DNA of 7,359 nt, from contig JAJXUS010000094.1 of the NCBI GenBank assembly GCA_021782675.1, positions 1 to 7,359 on the forward strand. Reading direction: 5' to 3'. The notes beneath the pieces are model-generated. The model saw only the letters and a program-made list of their open reading frames with translations. It had not been told where the DNA came from and made no database searches. Shown here piece after piece: positions 6,353 through 7,359 of the stretch. The stretch is from Acidobacteriota bacterium (GTDB taxonomy: Bacteria > Acidobacteriota > Terriglobia > Terriglobales > Acidobacteriaceae). Numbering within the stretch: the stretch's first letter is position 1; every line of letters begins with the position of its first letter. The translations under genes were made by a program, and so were the position numbers.

Positions 6353-6910
6353 ATGACGCTCTTCGACTGGACCATTGTCGGCATCCTTGCGGTTTCCACG
6401 CTGATCGCCATGGTACGCGGCTTTCTGCTGGAGGCGATCTCCCTGGCCGGCCTGATCCTGGGGCTGTGGCTGGCGTTCTGGAATTATCATCTGCTGGCCG
6501 CGCCGATCCGCCGCGTCCTGCACTCTCCGGGCGCGGCGGACGCACTGGCATTTCTGCTGATCGCGTTCGGCGTCATGCTCATCGCGGCCCTGCTGGCCCG
6601 GCTGCTGTCGCGGGCCGCCAGCTCCCTGGGCCTGGGCGGGCTGGACAGCCTCTTCGGCGCGCTGTTTGGCGTCGTGCGCGGCTATCTGTTTGTCCTGGTG
6701 GCCATCGTTGCCATCGCGGCCTTCTTCCCCGGCAGTAACTGGATGCGGGGCTCCCGGCTGGCGCCCTGGTTTTTGTCGGCCGCCAATGGAGTCTCGGCCG
6801 GGGCTCCGGCGGAACTGCGGGGCAAAATCCAGGAGGGCGTTGACCAACTGCGCAGCACCCGGCCAAGATGGATACAATATTCCTTGCACGGGAACACTGC
6901 CTCGCGTTAG
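6353..6910 (+). CDS. cvpA: CvpA family membrane protein
   Basis: 185 residues with four predicted membrane spans (about 5-21, 24-43, 62-82 and 102-125) and a soluble C-terminal tail. Family marks are the RGF turn at 22-24 between the first two helices and the DSLFGALFGVVRG block at 98-110 before the last helix. CvpA was named for colicin V production and sits before purF in E. coli; its biochemical role is unsettled. Here it follows purC, which fits the purine-gene association. ATG 6353 gives the usual family N-terminus; GTG 6317 would add 12 residues (RRLPGRSANLT) that look unlike the family. Neither has a good Shine-Dalgarno, so coupling to purC is likely. The last ~30 residues are less hydrophobic and not family-like. 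Family assignment is firm, the symbol less so. Confidence 0.88.
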   Translation: MTLFDWTIVGILAVSTLIAMVRGFLLEAISLAGLILGLWLAFWNYHLLAAPIRRVLHSPGAADALAFLLIAFGVMLIAALLARLLSRAASSLGLGGLDSLFGALFGVVRGYLFVLVAIVAIAAFFPGSNWMRGSRLAPWFLSAANGVSAGAPAELRGKIQEGVDQLRSTRPRWIQYSLHGNTASR

Positions 6911-6996
6911 AACATTTTGAACAGGGTTTCCGCTCCTTCTGCTTCGCCCGCTCCATTTACGACGAAACTCCACCGCAGGCCGCCATTCGACATGCA

Positions 6997-7003
6997 AGAG
7001 AGG
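6997..7003 (+). promoter_or_regulatory. Ribosome binding site for the GTG start of the Fis-type gene
   Basis: AGAGAGG ends 5 nt before GTG 7009. The upstream ATG 6868 in the same frame has no comparable site and overlaps cvpA by 43 nt, so this site favours the shorter product. Confidence 0.65.
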
Positions 7004-7008
7004 TCAGA

Positions 7009-7293
7009 GTGAAACGCGAATTGGACAACCTGGTTGTGCAAATGTATGCCAGCGGTATCACCTATGACGAAGCGGTCCGCGAGTTCCGCCGCCGGTACAT
7101 TCAGGAAGTTCTTGGCCACCACCGCGGCAACCAGTGCAAAGCGGCGAAAGAGCTGGGCGTTCACCGCAATACCCTGAGCCGCATCATGGCGGACCTGCAG
7201 ATGGATCCTGCCCAGATCAAACTGGGCCTGAAGCGGCCCCCGCGCAGCGAGCGGCCTTTTGCTCCGCCGGTGCAACTGGTACGCTCAAAGTAG
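7009..7293 (+). CDS. Small Fis-type helix-turn-helix DNA-binding protein
   Basis: 94 residues from GTG 7009. Residues 24-64 form a Fis-type (HTH_8) DNA-binding domain; GNQCKAAKELGVHRNTLSRI at 40-59 is the helix-turn-helix, closely like the C-terminal domain of Fis and NtrC-type activators. There is no receiver or sigma54 ATPase domain: it is a stand-alone DNA-binding domain with a short helical N-terminus (1-23) and a basic, proline-rich tail (75-94, with RPPRS and RSK). I recall similar proteins of this size in acidobacteria. It may be a nucleoid-associated protein or local regulator; targets cannot be read from sequence. The start is chosen from its AGAGAGG site; ATG 6868 would give 141 residues with an N-terminal part that resembles nothing I know. 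It lies 98 nt after cvpA and could be cotranscribed or have its own promoter. Confidence 0.85.
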   Translation: MKRELDNLVVQMYASGITYDEAVREFRRRYIQEVLGHHRGNQCKAAKELGVHRNTLSRIMADLQMDPAQIKLGLKRPPRSERPFAPPVQLVRSK

Positions 7294-7359
7294 CGGCGCG
7301 CTGGATTCCGTGCGCTGCTCTGGCATCGCGCGTGACCCATTCCACCCCATCCCATTCGC
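7294..7359. other. Trailing region, no gene seen
   Basis: Bases 7296-7301 can pair with 7310-7315 (six pairs, one G-U) but no T run follows, so it is a poor terminator. At 7336-7342 and 7351-7357 CCCATTC is repeated with a 15-nt period, and the window ends there. Confidence 0.35.

Noticed and set aside
6840..6878. Promoter for the Fis-type gene from TTGACC (6840-6845) and TACAAT (6873-6878)
   Set aside because: The spacer is 27 nt, far from 17; no acceptable -10 lies at the right distance from TTGACC and no good -35 at the right distance from TACAAT.
5420..6997. 525-codon open frame on the minus strand across purC and cvpA
   Set aside because: It spans two clear rightward genes, has shadow-like composition and no recognisable domain or ribosome binding site.
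7336..7359. CCCATTC repeat, possible start of a tandem array or, on the minus strand, a G-quadruplex
   Set aside because: Only two copies at the window edge and only three G-runs of three or more on the minus strand; not enough to call.

Overview
This is a GC-rich, gene-dense chromosomal window, most likely from an acidobacterium of the Acidobacteriaceae/Terriglobia type. The assignment rests on recognised protein character: the SMC N-terminus and hinge, the tiny Fis-type regulator, and the secreted protein beginning near 'ITIKDPAEYNAY'. It was not tested by a database search. No mobile element, CRISPR array, rRNA or tRNA is visible. The content is mostly housekeeping.

Layout. At the left edge the first 45 codons of a secreted protein run leftward (136 to 1, cut by the window). 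After a roughly 260-base divergent intergenic region, a rightward pair follows: a 35-residue single-span membrane microprotein (398-505) and, 4 nt later, a short-chain dehydrogenase/reductase (510-1265). A weak hairpin-plus-T terminator may close this pair. The 1282-1448 gap is rich in signals: a perfect DnaA box, a good sigma70-type promoter, a strong stem-loop at the predicted 5' end of the mRNA, and a Shine-Dalgarno that fixes a TTG start for smc. The smc gene (1449-5240) encodes a full chromosome condensin subunit of 1263 residues, with an unusual acidic insertion in its N-terminal ATPase head. It ends at a strong intrinsic terminator with a UACG tetraloop.

Downstream, a 130-base leader with two further perfect hairpins precedes purC (5411-6307, SAICAR synthetase), then a CvpA-family membrane protein (6353-6910) and a small Fis-type helix-turn-helix protein (7009-7293). 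The last 66 bases hold no recognisable gene.

How the genes fit together. smc acts in chromosome organisation and segregation. purC is a step of de novo purine synthesis, and cvpA is a classic neighbour of purine genes in other bacteria. The Fis-type protein is a small DNA-binding protein that may be co-expressed with them. I see no clearly new multi-gene system. The best leads are the SMC head insertion, the DnaA box and 5' stem-loop in front of smc, the dyad in front of purC, and the microprotein ahead of the dehydrogenase.
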